This document shows, piece by piece, positions 25,917 to 34,908 of a stretch of 64,000 nt of DNA. Both the position numbers and the translations under genes were made by a program. Below the pieces are notes generated by a model. The model did no database searches, had not been told where the DNA came from, and worked only from the letters and a program-made list of their open reading frames with translations. How positions within the stretch are numbered: the stretch's first letter is position 1; each line of letters starts with the position of its first letter. Source of the stretch: Pseudomonadales bacterium (lineage in GTDB: Bacteria > Pseudomonadota > Gammaproteobacteria > Pseudomonadales > Halieaceae); the NCBI GenBank assembly GCA_024234855.1, contig JACKNN010000007.1, positions 62,001-126,000 of the forward strand. The letters are read 5' to 3'.

Positions 25917-27323
25917 ATGGATTTAACTGCCTTCCCCTACCTGCAGGGCAATTATGCACCCATCGCCGAGGAGCGGGATTTCGATGAGGCCCAGCTGCGG
26001 GTCGAGGGCACGGTGCCGGCCGGCCTGCTGGGTGCGTATATGCGCGATGGCGCCAACGTGGCCTTCCAGCCCAAACACTATGTCTATCCGCTGGACGGGG
26101 ACGGCATGGTGCACGCGGTGTATTTTCGCGATGGCCACGTCCAGTACAAGAACCGTTGGGTGCAGACCAGCCACCTGCTGACGGAACGCAAGTTCAATCG
26201 CACGATCTACGGCAGTGTCGGCAAGCTGTTGCCGGTGCCGCAGGACGTGATCGATGCCGGCGGCGAAGCCAACCCGGTCCGCAATACCGCCAACACCAAC
26301 GTCATTTATCACGGCGACAAGCTGCTGGCGATGTGGGAGGGCGGTTTCCCGCACCTGCTCAACCCGGACCTGTCGACGGTGGGCCTGTACGATTACGAGG
26401 GTGCGCTGAAACCGGGTGACGCATTGACCGCCCACCCCAAGGTGTGCCCGACCACGGGCCAGCTGGTGTCGTGCACCCAGCGCTGGGACAGTCCCAATTA
26501 CTGGGTGCAGGTGTTTGACGCCCGCGGCCGGCACCTGCAGACCATCCCGGTGGAATTCACCCGCAAGGGCATTATCCACGACCTGCAGATTACCGATAAC
26601 TACATCGTCATTTTCTATGCCCCGGCTTTCCACAGCGTGGAAAAAGCCATGAAGGGCGAGAACCCCTTTATGTGGGAGCCGGAGCTGGGCACCAGAATTA
26701 TCGTCATCCCCCGCAGTGGCAAGGGCGGGAATCGGGTGTTCGAGACGGACGCATTCTTCAGCTGGCATTACTGCAACGGCTTTGAGCGCGATGGCCAGAT
26801 CGTCATCGACTACGTCTGGATCAATTCCATCCCCTTCACCCAGGGCCAGGGTACCGGGGTGGAGAAACAACCTCGCCGGATGCATCGCATGACGCTCGAC
26901 CTGGCCAGCGGACGGGTCGGTGACGAGGAGTTCTCCGATATCTTCTGCGAGTTCTCCCGGGTGGATGAACGCCGCATGGGCAAGCCCTACCGCTACGGCT
27001 TTGCCGCCTCATCCAATCGCGACTGGGGCGACGCCCACGGCTATAACTGCACCGGTCGCTTTGATTTTGAAACCGGAGAAACCCGCCTGTGGGAGTACGG
27101 GCCCCAGGCCAATGCCGGCGAGCCGGTGCATGTACCCAACCCCGACAGCGAGCGCGAGGAGGACGGCTGGGTCATGTGTTTTGTGCACAATCCCGGCGAG
27201 GGCGCGTTTCTCTCCATCTTGAGTGCCGGTGATTTCACCGGCGGCCCGGTGTGCAAGGTGCACATCCCGGGGCGTGTGCCCAACGGCTTCCACGCCAACT
27301 GGATGCAACACCTGCACCTGTGA
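25917..27323 (+). CDS. Carotenoid oxygenase (RPE65/lignostilbene-type) 2
   Basis: A 468-residue carotenoid cleavage oxygenase-family protein. The four iron histidines are in TAHPKVCPTTG, IIHDLQITDNY, FSWHYCNGFERDG and NGFHANW. The N-terminal segment differs from paralogue 1 (AYMRDGANVAFQPK in place of TLYRNGPNQRF), which suggests a different substrate or a different cleaved bond. It is the first gene of a seven-gene plus-strand run ending at 32332, and it shares its operator with the E1alpha unit. Two family members under one regulator suggest two successive C=C cleavages or two substrates. Confidence 0.95.
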   Translation: MDLTAFPYLQGNYAPIAEERDFDEAQLRVEGTVPAGLLGAYMRDGANVAFQPKHYVYPLDGDGMVHAVYFRDGHVQYKNRWVQTSHLLTERKFNRTIYGSVGKLLPVPQDVIDAGGEANPVRNTANTNVIYHGDKLLAMWEGGFPHLLNPDLSTVGLYDYEGALKPGDALTAHPKVCPTTGQLVSCTQRWDSPNYWVQVFDARGRHLQTIPVEFTRKGIIHDLQITDNYIVIFYAPAFHSVEKAMKGENPFMWEPELGTRIIVIPRSGKGGNRVFETDAFFSWHYCNGFERDGQIVIDYVWINSIPFTQGQGTGVEKQPRRMHRMTLDLASGRVGDEEFSDIFCEFSRVDERRMGKPYRYGFAASSNRDWGDAHGYNCTGRFDFETGETRLWEYGPQANAGEPVHVPNPDSEREEDGWVMCFVHNPGEGAFLSILSAGDFTGGPVCKVHIPGRVPNGFHANWMQHLHL

Positions 27324-27366
27324 GCGGCGAGAATGGCAACACTGATGCGCGGGGGACATACCGACA

Positions 27367-27792
27367 ATGAGTAATCGGCTACCGATCGCCGAGGGGCTGT
27401 TTACCTGGCCGGCGAAAAAGCCGGCACTGCTGGGCAGTCGCTGCGACCGCTGCGGTATCGCCAGTTTTCCCGCGGCCCAGTCCTGCATGGCCTGCGGCAG
27501 CCAGGAGGTGACCGTGGAGGAACTGCCCTCCCGCGGCACGCTCTGGACCTGGACGGTGCAGCAGTTCATGCCCAAGTCACCCTATAACAGCGGCGAGACC
27601 CCGGAGACCTTCAGGCCCTATGGCGTCGGCTACCTGGAGTTGCCCGGCGGCGTCAGGGTGGAGGGTCGGCTGACCGAATCCGACCCGCGGAAGCTGCGCG
27701 TGGGCATGGCGATGGACGTGGTGTTCGATACCTGGCGCACCGAGCCCAATGGCGACGAAATCGTCAGCTTTTTCTTTCAGCCGGTGGCCTGA
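27367..27792 (+). CDS. Zn-ribbon/OB-fold (DUF35) thiolase partner
   Basis: A 141-residue protein with an N-terminal rubredoxin-like zinc ribbon (CDRCG and CMACG, spaced about 18 residues) and a C-terminal OB fold. This family forms complexes with thiolase-like proteins, either as acyl-CoA partners in thiolases or as part of retro-aldolases such as ChsH2 with Ltp2 in steroid side-chain removal. The thiolase is the next gene. The start follows a purine-rich GGGGGACATACCGACA leader. Confidence 0.92.
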   Translation: MSNRLPIAEGLFTWPAKKPALLGSRCDRCGIASFPAAQSCMACGSQEVTVEELPSRGTLWTWTVQQFMPKSPYNSGETPETFRPYGVGYLELPGGVRVEGRLTESDPRKLRVGMAMDVVFDTWRTEPNGDEIVSFFFQPVA

Positions 27793-27854
27793 GTGCCAAC
27801 GCGTGACAGCGGCGTCGCCGACGCAACCGTGAATGCCAGCCAGGAGAACCGGTT

Positions 27855-28997
27855 ATGGACGTAGCAATTATAGGCATAGGCATGCACCCCTTTGGCCGCA
27901 CACCCGCCCGCAGCGGCTTGCAGCAGGGCGCCTATGCGGCGCGCCTGGCGCTCAAGGATGCCGGTATCGAGTGGCGCGACATCGAGTTCGCCTTCGGCGG
28001 CAGCGCCAGTGCGGGCAATGCCGACGCGCTGGGCAATGAACTGGGCCTCACCGGCATTCCCTTTATCAATGTCGCCAATGGCTGCGCCACCGGCGGCAGT
28101 TCGCTGATGACGGCCTGTAGCGCCATCCGCTCCGGTGCGCATGATATCGGCCTGGTGGCGGGCTTCGACAAACACGATCGCGGCGCGTTCAACGCCGACC
28201 CCGGCGACTGGGGCCTGGGCCAGTGGTACGGCGAACTGGGGCTGATGATAACAACCCAGTTCTTCGCGATGAAAATACAGCGCTATATGCACGACTACGG
28301 CATCTCGGAAAACACCCTGGCGCGGGTGGCGGAGAAAGCCTTTATCAATGGCTCCCTGAACCCCAATGCCTGGCGCCGCACGCCGGTGGCGGTGGAGGAC
28401 ATCGCCGGTGCTATCATGGTCAACAACCCCCTGACCAAATACATGTTCTGCTCGCCCTCGGAGGGCGGTGTGGCGCTGGTATTGTGCCGGGCGGACAAGG
28501 CGAAGCACTATTGTGCGAAGCCGGTGTACCTGAAATCCGCGGTGCTGAAATCACGCCGCTACGGCTCTTTCGAGGTGTTCGCACCCAGCCAGGCGTTACA
28601 GCAGGCGGAGGGTCCCACGGTGGATGCCTCCCGCGCCGCTTTTGAGATGGCGGGTGTGGGGCCCAGGGACATCGATGTGATACAGCTGCAGGACACCGAA
28701 TCCGGCGCCGAGGTAATGCACATGGCGGAGAACGGTTTTTGCGAACACGGCGAGCAGGAACAGCTGATCCAGTCCGGTGCCACCCGTATCGGCGGCAGCA
28801 TGCCGATCAATACCGACGGTGGCTGCCTGGCCAACGGTGAACCGATAGGCGCCTCGGGTCTGCGCCAGGTATACGAGAACGTACTGCAGCTGCGCGGCGA
28901 GGCCGGCGCGCGTCAGGTGCCGGGCAATCCTCAGCTGGGCTATACCCACGTATACGGCGCGCCGGGTATCAGCGCCGTGACGATTTTGCAGCGCTAG
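27855..28997 (+). CDS. Thiolase-superfamily protein (lipid-transfer type)
   Basis: A 380-residue thiolase-fold protein. The N-terminal active-site cysteine region is NVANGCATGGSSL, and the C-terminal motif is GGCLANGEPIGASG, where classical thiolases have GHPxGATG; the histidine is replaced by glutamate here. This places it with divergent thiolase/lipid-transfer proteins that pair with DUF35, for which both thiolytic and retro-aldol cleavage are known. It lies next to its likely DUF35 partner. It probably splits a CoA-activated intermediate at the end of a beta-oxidation-like round. Confidence 0.9.
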   Translation: MDVAIIGIGMHPFGRTPARSGLQQGAYAARLALKDAGIEWRDIEFAFGGSASAGNADALGNELGLTGIPFINVANGCATGGSSLMTACSAIRSGAHDIGLVAGFDKHDRGAFNADPGDWGLGQWYGELGLMITTQFFAMKIQRYMHDYGISENTLARVAEKAFINGSLNPNAWRRTPVAVEDIAGAIMVNNPLTKYMFCSPSEGGVALVLCRADKAKHYCAKPVYLKSAVLKSRRYGSFEVFAPSQALQQAEGPTVDASRAAFEMAGVGPRDIDVIQLQDTESGAEVMHMAENGFCEHGEQEQLIQSGATRIGGSMPINTDGGCLANGEPIGASGLRQVYENVLQLRGEAGARQVPGNPQLGYTHVYGAPGISAVTILQR

Positions 28998-29019
28998 GCC
29001 CGATGAACGAGGTAAGACA

Positions 29020-30405
29020 ATGGCGGATATGACCGAACTCAGCGCCCGACAACTGGCCGCCCGCTCACCGGGTGAGTCCTACCAGCAAATGCTGGACCGG
29101 GAGACCAACCCGGTACCGGCGGCGCTGCGCGAGAACACCAATACCTACCTGGGTTCGGACAACCTGTCGGTCGATCGCTACCTCAGCCGGGAATTCCATG
29201 AGCTCGAGGTGGAAAAAATGTGGAAACGCACCTGGCAGGTCGTCTGCCGGGAGAGCGAGATTTCCGACGCGGGGGATTTTTTCGTCTATGACATCGCCCG
29301 CTACTCCGTGGTGGTGACGCGCACCGAGGCCGGCGACCTCAGGGGCTACCACAACGCCTGCCTGCACCGGGGGCGCCAGTTGCGCCAGAACTGCGGCAGC
29401 GCGCGCGAATTCAAGTGCCCTTACCACGGCTTTCGCTGGAGCCTGGAAGGTGATTTCCTGGGCGCGCCCTGCGAGTGGGACTTCCCGCATATCAAAAAAG
29501 ACAATTTTGCCCTGCCGCAGGTACAGGTGGATACCTGGGGCGGCTGGGTGTTTATGAATATGGACCTCCAGGCCGAGTCGCTGGCGAGCTACATGGGCAT
29601 CCTGCCGGAACATTTCACCCGCTGGCAGCCGGAAAATACCTACAAGGTGCTGCACGTCGAGAAGATTATCGAGTGCAACTGGAAAGTGGCGTGGGAGGCC
29701 TTTATCGAGTCCTACCACACGGTGCAGACGCACCCGCAGATCCTGCCCTACCTGGGCGATTCCAATTCCCAGTACGACTGCTGGGGTGACAATGTCAGCC
29801 GCACTATTTCGCCGATGGGGGTGGTCAGCCCGCACCTGGAAGGCATTGCGCCGGACAAGACCGTCAACGACTGGCTGGAACACGCCGCCTGGCTGACCGA
29901 CGGCAGCCAGGTGGAAGTGCCCGCGGGCATGAGCGCGCGGCAGTGGCTGGCAGACTATTATTTCAAGCACTATTCGCAACAGTACCAGACAGACCTGGCA
30001 AGTTTCTGCACCCACAGTGAGATCATGGACTCCATCCTGTATTCACTGTTCCCCAATTTCGCGCCCTGGGCGGGCTTTCACCCCAACCTGACCTATCGCA
30101 TGAAGCCCTATGGCGATAACCATGAGATGTGCACCATGGAGATCATTGTGCTCATGCGCTTCCCGGCGGGACAGCCGCGACCCGCTGATTGCCAGGTGCA
30201 CAAACTGGACAAGGACCAGTTGTTTTCCGAGGCCCCGGGCATGGAAGGCGGCCTGGGTCGGGTGTTCGACCAGGATTTCAGCAACCTGAAAATGGTGCAG
30301 AAGGGATTGAAAAACCTGCAGTCCGGCGAAGTGGTACTGGGCAATTACCAGGAAATACGTATCCGCCATTTTCACCAGACCCTGGACAAATATATCCATG
30401 CGTGA
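29020..30405 (+). CDS. Rieske-type aromatic ring-hydroxylating oxygenase, large subunit
   Basis: A 461-residue alpha subunit. The Rieske [2Fe-2S] ligands are C114-x-H116 and C133-xx-H136 (ACLHRG and CPYHGF). The catalytic non-haem iron motif is in WEAFIESYHTVQTHP, giving the two histidines after the bridging acid. The C-terminal domain is full length. No small subunit, ferredoxin or reductase is adjacent, although the three NTF2-fold proteins in the cluster have the fold of Rieske beta subunits. It likely dihydroxylates or monooxygenates an aromatic or cyclic olefin. It starts 23 bp after the thiolase, with GAGGTAAG as ribosome site. Confidence 0.94.
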   Translation: MADMTELSARQLAARSPGESYQQMLDRETNPVPAALRENTNTYLGSDNLSVDRYLSREFHELEVEKMWKRTWQVVCRESEISDAGDFFVYDIARYSVVVTRTEAGDLRGYHNACLHRGRQLRQNCGSAREFKCPYHGFRWSLEGDFLGAPCEWDFPHIKKDNFALPQVQVDTWGGWVFMNMDLQAESLASYMGILPEHFTRWQPENTYKVLHVEKIIECNWKVAWEAFIESYHTVQTHPQILPYLGDSNSQYDCWGDNVSRTISPMGVVSPHLEGIAPDKTVNDWLEHAAWLTDGSQVEVPAGMSARQWLADYYFKHYSQQYQTDLASFCTHSEIMDSILYSLFPNFAPWAGFHPNLTYRMKPYGDNHEMCTMEIIVLMRFPAGQPRPADCQVHKLDKDQLFSEAPGMEGGLGRVFDQDFSNLKMVQKGLKNLQSGEVVLGNYQEIRIRHFHQTLDKYIHA

Positions 30406-30414
30406 GGCCTTGCA

Positions 30415-31191
30415 ATGAACGATCTGTTCAAGCCGTTTTTGCTGGAGGGCAGGGTGGCGCTGGTCACCGGCGCCTCCAGTGGCTTTGGCCGCCATTTCGG
30501 CTCCGTACTGGCCCGCGCCGGGGCGAAGGTGGTGCTGGCCGCGCGCCGCGCCGATCGGGTGCAGGCGGCCTGCCAGGAGATCGCTGCTGCCGGCGGCGAA
30601 GCCCTGACGGTCACCATGGATGTCACCGACAGCGCCAGCATCGGGGCGGCGTTCGATGCGGCCGAACAGGCCTTCGGGCCGGTGACCGTGGTGGTTAACA
30701 ACGCCGGTATCACCATCCCCAAACCGCTGGTGGAGTTGAGCGACAGCGACTGGTCCGGGGTGATCGACACCAACCTCAACGGTGTGGCCTACGTCACCCG
30801 CGAGTCCGCCCGGCGCATGATCGCAGCGGGGGTGGGCGGCAGCGTGATCAATATCGCCTCCATCCTGGCCCAGCGCGAACAAAAACTGCTGACCAACTAC
30901 GCGGCGTCCAAGGCCGCGGTGGTGCAGTTCACCCGGACCGCGGCGCTGGAACTGGCGGCGCATGGCATCCGGGTGAATGCCATCTGCCCCGGCTACTTTG
31001 CGACCGACCTGAACCGCGCCTGGCTCGATTCGGCAGATGGGCAGGCGCTGGTCCGGCGCATTCCCCAGCGCCGCACGGGCGAGCTGCAGGACCTGAACGG
31101 CCCCCTGCTGCTGCTCGCGTCCGACGCCGGCGGCCTGATGACCGGCGCCTCGCTGACGGTGGACGGCGGTCACGTGCTGACCAGTCTCTGA
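30415..31191 (+). CDS. SDR-family oxidoreductase
   Basis: A 258-residue classical SDR: TGASSGFGRHFG, VNNAGIT, the catalytic serine in NIASILA and YAASK, and a CPGYFATDLNR loop. It starts 10 bp after the Rieske stop, so it is closely coupled and could oxidise the product of that hydroxylation, for example a cis-diol or secondary alcohol. NADP or NAD preference is not clear from the sequence. Confidence 0.92.
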   Translation: MNDLFKPFLLEGRVALVTGASSGFGRHFGSVLARAGAKVVLAARRADRVQAACQEIAAAGGEALTVTMDVTDSASIGAAFDAAEQAFGPVTVVVNNAGITIPKPLVELSDSDWSGVIDTNLNGVAYVTRESARRMIAAGVGGSVINIASILAQREQKLLTNYAASKAAVVQFTRTAALELAAHGIRVNAICPGYFATDLNRAWLDSADGQALVRRIPQRRTGELQDLNGPLLLLASDAGGLMTGASLTVDGGHVLTSL

Positions 31192-31232
31192 TCGTGCGAC
31201 AGGTGAAAACAGGAAATAAACAGGAGACGACG

Positions 31233-31736
31233 ATGCAGGGTTATGAGGATGTCACGATGTACACGCTGTCAGGCGAGCGTGAACGCGAACTGCTGGAAAA
31301 GCAGATCGAGTGCAATTTTGTCTGGACCAATAAAGAGGGTCACGGCATGGGGGTGATCATGAACTACATCGCCCGGGACGGCGCCATCTGGTTGACGGCC
31401 ACCCGCCAGCGGCCCCGCATCAAGGCGCTGCAGCGCGACCCCCGCGCCACGGTGGTGATCTCCAGCATGGGCACCGACATGGGGCCGGGCAAGCAGCTCA
31501 CCTACAAGGGTCGGGTCAGGCTGCACGAGGACCAGGCCACCAAGGACTGGTTCTACCCCGCCATGGCGGCGATTATTTCGCCTTATCCCGCGCCCACGGT
31601 CGAGGCGGCGATCGCCTACCTGGACACCCCCCTGCGGGTTATTATCGAGCTGGTGCCGGAACAGGTGATCCGGTTCGACGGTGATAAAATCGCCCAGGCC
31701 TCACACGAGGGCAGCGTCCCCGGTGCCGGGGCTTAG
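31233..31736 (+). CDS. FMN split-barrel (pyridoxamine oxidase-like) protein 2
   Basis: A 167-residue protein with the same plan as the one at 15848-16417: CNFVWTNKEGHGMGV, WLTATRQRPRIKALQRDPR and MGTDMGPGKQLTYKG. The ATG at 31233 has CAGGAG 6 bases upstream; the longer GTG start at 31194 adds 13 unrelated residues. Identity with paralogue 1 is visible along most of the length. As in that case, it may bind FMN or F420. Having two copies at opposite ends of the cluster suggests parallel reductions or a heteromeric pair. Confidence 0.85.
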   Translation: MQGYEDVTMYTLSGERERELLEKQIECNFVWTNKEGHGMGVIMNYIARDGAIWLTATRQRPRIKALQRDPRATVVISSMGTDMGPGKQLTYKGRVRLHEDQATKDWFYPAMAAIISPYPAPTVEAAIAYLDTPLRVIIELVPEQVIRFDGDKIAQASHEGSVPGAGA

Positions 31737-31819
31737 CAGGCCCTGCCGCCGAACCGGTCATCGACAACACCAGCACACTCACCGTGGGCACTGTGCCCCG
31801 CCACTGACAGGAAACCTCC

Positions 31820-32332
31820 ATGCCAGGCGCCATAGATACACTTGACATTCGCCACGCGATGATCGATTCCTACAACCGCTACGCGCAGGGCCTGGACAGC
31901 AAGGACTGGGCGCTGGTGCGCGCGTGCTTCGCCGACCAGGTGTTTATCGATTACGGCGGTATCAGTGATCCCACGGGCTCGCCGGACGTGGCCCGCGTCA
32001 GTGATGACTGGATGAAAGTCCTGCAGGGCGTGATCAATGGTTTTGATATCACCCGCCACGTCATCACCAATCATCGACCGCTCATCAGCGATGAAAGCGT
32101 CAGTTGCACGGCCTACCTCAGCGCCGACCACGTGATATTTGCCGATCCCGCGCTGCCCGTTATCTCAGCTGATGATGTGGTGACCGTGGTGGGGGAGTAC
32201 ACCAACTGGTATGAGTTCGATGGCTCCGACTGGAAAATCTGTCGCTCGAAACTGGTGGTGAACTACACCGGTGGCAACCTGGCCCTGTTGGGTCGTGCCA
32301 TCGAGCGGGCGGCGGCGCTGGCCGCGCGCTGA
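31820..32332 (+). CDS. NTF2/SnoaL-like protein 3
   Basis: A 170-residue SnoaL-like protein: AMIDSYNRYAQGLDSKDWALVRA, CFADQVFIDYGG, and a C-terminal strand WKICRSKLVVNYTGG. It is the last gene of the plus-strand run that begins with carotenoid oxygenase 2. Its last 70 bp overlap the 3' end of the convergent WS/DGAT gene; both reading frames are open and family-like, so the overlap looks real. Possible roles are isomerase, dehydratase or oxygenase-partner. Confidence 0.87.
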   Translation: MPGAIDTLDIRHAMIDSYNRYAQGLDSKDWALVRACFADQVFIDYGGISDPTGSPDVARVSDDWMKVLQGVINGFDITRHVITNHRPLISDESVSCTAYLSADHVIFADPALPVISADDVVTVVGEYTNWYEFDGSDWKICRSKLVVNYTGGNLALLGRAIERAAALAAR

Positions 32333-33735
32333 GTCGCCCTGCGCAGTTCCTCAAACGCCTCCCGCAGGCACTGCTGGTAAAACGCCGGGTCCGGCAGCAT
32401 TTCGCGGCAGGACAGGAAGTTGATGGTAATACGCCCGGCGGCGCTGAACACCCCGTGAAACAAACCCATGGTGTGCAGCAGGGGACCCATGCCCATGATC
32501 AGGTCCAGCCTGGCCCCGGCCAGGTACAGTGTCGCCTGGGGTCCGGGTACGTTGGAAATGACCACGTTGAACGGCAGGGGGACATTCGAGCTGGCGGTAG
32601 CCAGGCTCACCGCCCGCATACTCCAGCCCAGCACCTGGGGCACCATGATCTCGCTCATATCCATAATGACACTGGTGCCCAGTGCCTCGGCGTAGGCCTT
32701 TGACTCCCTTGCGCTGAGGTTGACTGCACGCAGTCGCTCCAGCGGGTCGGCTATATCCGTGGCCATGCTGATGGTCATATTGCTGACCTGGTTGCCGGAC
32801 GAGGTACTGCTGCTGCCCTGGCGCATATTGATCGGGGCGGTGCAGGACAGGGTGGTGTCGGGCAGTTCGTTCTTGCTTTGCAGGTATTTGCGCAAGCCGC
32901 CGCCGACAATGGCGACAATGGCATCGTTTACGGTTGCCCCTTCGACGGCGCGGCGGATGGCCTTGACCTGTTCCAGGTCCATGATCAGGGCGTCTGTCAC
33001 CCGGGTGCTGCTGACCGGACCGTTGAAACGGCAGCGCACCATGGGCGCGCGTTGCATGGCCCGGTGTTCGGCACTCTGGCGGTTTGCCCGGATAACCGCG
33101 GGGACCAGGCGCTGTATCTTGTCGAAGAAAGTGGCGGGGCGCCTGAGGGTATTCACGGAGGCCTGTGACCACACCTGCCATTCGGACGGGTCGCTCTCTC
33201 CCCGCCAGGGGTCGTCAGCCGGCGGCGGCACCAGCTCATCCGTCAGGCTGTGAATGGCGGTGATGATTTCGGCGCCGGAAATGCCGTCTATGGCGGAGTG
33301 ATGGATTTTCAGCATGATGGCGAAACTGTGTTTCGGCAGGCCCGCCACCTTGTTGAGCCCCTCGATCACGTAGGCTTCCCACAGGGGGCGCTTCATATCC
33401 AGGCCGCGGGCGTGCAGCCGCGCCAGCAGTATGCAGAACTGGCGCCAGTCACCGGGCTGCGGCAGGGCGATATGGCGAACGTGGAATTCCAGGTCAAAAT
33501 CCGGATCCTCCACCCAGTAGGGCGTGTCCAGGCCGAACGCGCCGCCCGCCAGCTTGCGGCGGAAGATCGTGGATTTGTGCAGGTTGCACTCAAACGTGGT
33601 GAGAATCTCCTTGAACCGCACGGGGTGGTCCCGGCGCGCCGACTGGTCGTAAACCAGGATCGGGCTGATGTGCATGGGCGTGCGGGGCGTTTCCTGTTGC
33701 AGGAAACTGCTGTCCATTTCAGTGAGTTTTTGCAT
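32263..33735 (-). CDS. Wax ester synthase/acyl-CoA:diacylglycerol acyltransferase family protein 1
   Basis: A 490-residue WS/DGAT-family enzyme that esterifies acyl-CoA to a fatty alcohol or diacylglycerol for storage lipid. The catalytic motif HHxxxDG is intact as HHSAIDG (residues 135-141). PLWE and the family segment NVVISNVPGP are present, and the length is normal. Some members of this family act on specialised acyl acceptors. It is convergent on the cluster's last gene and carries no copy of the cluster operator upstream, so it may be separately regulated. Confidence 0.93.
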   Translation of the reverse strand: MQKLTEMDSSFLQQETPRTPMHISPILVYDQSARRDHPVRFKEILTTFECNLHKSTIFRRKLAGGAFGLDTPYWVEDPDFDLEFHVRHIALPQPGDWRQFCILLARLHARGLDMKRPLWEAYVIEGLNKVAGLPKHSFAIMLKIHHSAIDGISGAEIITAIHSLTDELVPPPADDPWRGESDPSEWQVWSQASVNTLRRPATFFDKIQRLVPAVIRANRQSAEHRAMQRAPMVRCRFNGPVSSTRVTDALIMDLEQVKAIRRAVEGATVNDAIVAIVGGGLRKYLQSKNELPDTTLSCTAPINMRQGSSSTSSGNQVSNMTISMATDIADPLERLRAVNLSARESKAYAEALGTSVIMDMSEIMVPQVLGWSMRAVSLATASSNVPLPFNVVISNVPGPQATLYLAGARLDLIMGMGPLLHTMGLFHGVFSAAGRITINFLSCREMLPDPAFYQQCLREAFEELRRATQRAASAAARSMARPNRARLPPV

Positions 33736-33754
33736 GCCAGGTCCTGGGCCTACA

Positions 33755-34660
33755 CTAGTTCAGGCGCTTGAAGTTATCGGTCGCCTCTTCCCAGGCGCGG
33801 GTGATGACGAAATCCCGGTCCATGGGCAGCGGAATGATCATCCACATCCTGCGGTAATCCGCGTCCGCCGTCAGCTGGTCGGTGGCCAGTGTGGTCTCGA
33901 GGTCCCAGCCCTTGTCCGCAGCGGTGCGCCCCACCTCCGCCAATTGGGCGATGACCGCCAGGAACTGGCGCAGGCCCGCCCGGTCGGTGGTCTCGCCGTG
34001 GCCGGGGATCACCCGGGTGAAGTCCAGGCGCAGCAGGTTTTCCAGCGTCGCCACCCACTGCTGTACGCTGCCGCCGGCCTCCAGGTCGATATTGGGATAG
34101 TAGCCGTTGAACATCAGGTCGCCGGTATGCAGTACCTGTTCATCCCGGAACAGTACCACCAGGTCGCCGTCGGTATGGCCGGCCCCGGGATGGATCAGTT
34201 CCAGGGTCTTGCCGCCGACCTGCAGGGTCATGCGATCGTTAAATGTCTCTGTCGGCAGCAGCCGGGCGGCGTCCCCCTGCCAGAAATCGGCGTCCAGCGC
34301 CTGCAGGTGCGACAGGGTGCGCCCGGTGGACAGCACCCGGGTGCCGGGCTCGAACGCCGGGTTGCCGTGGGTGTGATCGACATGGTAATGGGTATTGATC
34401 AGCAGTGTGGCGTCGGCGCCCGTCAGCTCCCGGGTCAGCTGCCGGATATGCCTCCCCTGCAGGGGCAGCGTCATGGTATCGACGACCACCGCGCCGGCAT
34501 CGGTGCGCAGCACGGCGGTATTGCCCCCCAGCCCGCGCAGCACGAACAGGTCGTCTGTCAGTTGCTCCACCTCGATTGAACGCAGTTGTACGAAAACATA
34601 GAGGGCAAACCCCACAACCAGCGCGAGCAGGATGAGCAGGCCGGATTGCCACTTTTTCAT
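33755..34660 (-). CDS. Membrane-anchored MBL-fold metallo-hydrolase
   Basis: A 301-residue metallo-beta-lactamase-fold protein with an N-terminal hydrophobic segment (residues about 6-28) that is either a signal anchor or signal peptide. The metal motif THYHVDHTHGN (HxHxDH) is near residue 112, with later histidines in IHPGAGHTDGD and IPGHGE. Members hydrolyse thioesters, lactones, phosphoesters or other substrates. It sits 19 bp upstream of the WS/DGAT gene on the same strand and is probably co-transcribed. The substrate is not predictable. Confidence 0.9.
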   Translation of the reverse strand: MKKWQSGLLILLALVVGFALYVFVQLRSIEVEQLTDDLFVLRGLGGNTAVLRTDAGAVVVDTMTLPLQGRHIRQLTRELTGADATLLINTHYHVDHTHGNPAFEPGTRVLSTGRTLSHLQALDADFWQGDAARLLPTETFNDRMTLQVGGKTLELIHPGAGHTDGDLVVLFRDEQVLHTGDLMFNGYYPNIDLEAGGSVQQWVATLENLLRLDFTRVIPGHGETTDRAGLRQFLAVIAQLAEVGRTAADKGWDLETTLATDQLTADADYRRMWMIIPLPMDRDFVITRAWEEATDNFKRLN

Positions 34661-34908
34661 GTTGTTTACCCCCGGGGGTGGCGGTGAACGAAATAGCGAA
34701 CGCTGGATTGTGTGGCCGCTATTTTGTCACAGCTGCGGCAATTGTATACGGCCGGGACCCGCGCCGGATTTCTTTTTTTGCGCCCGGCGCTCCCGGGTAT
34801 CGCCGATGCCTGCCCGGACCCGCAATGGGGTTGGCGGCAAGTCCATTGGCCATTGCCCGCCAGAATTAAGTACACTGTGCGCCGATTATCACCGCAGGGG
34901 GTCACACC

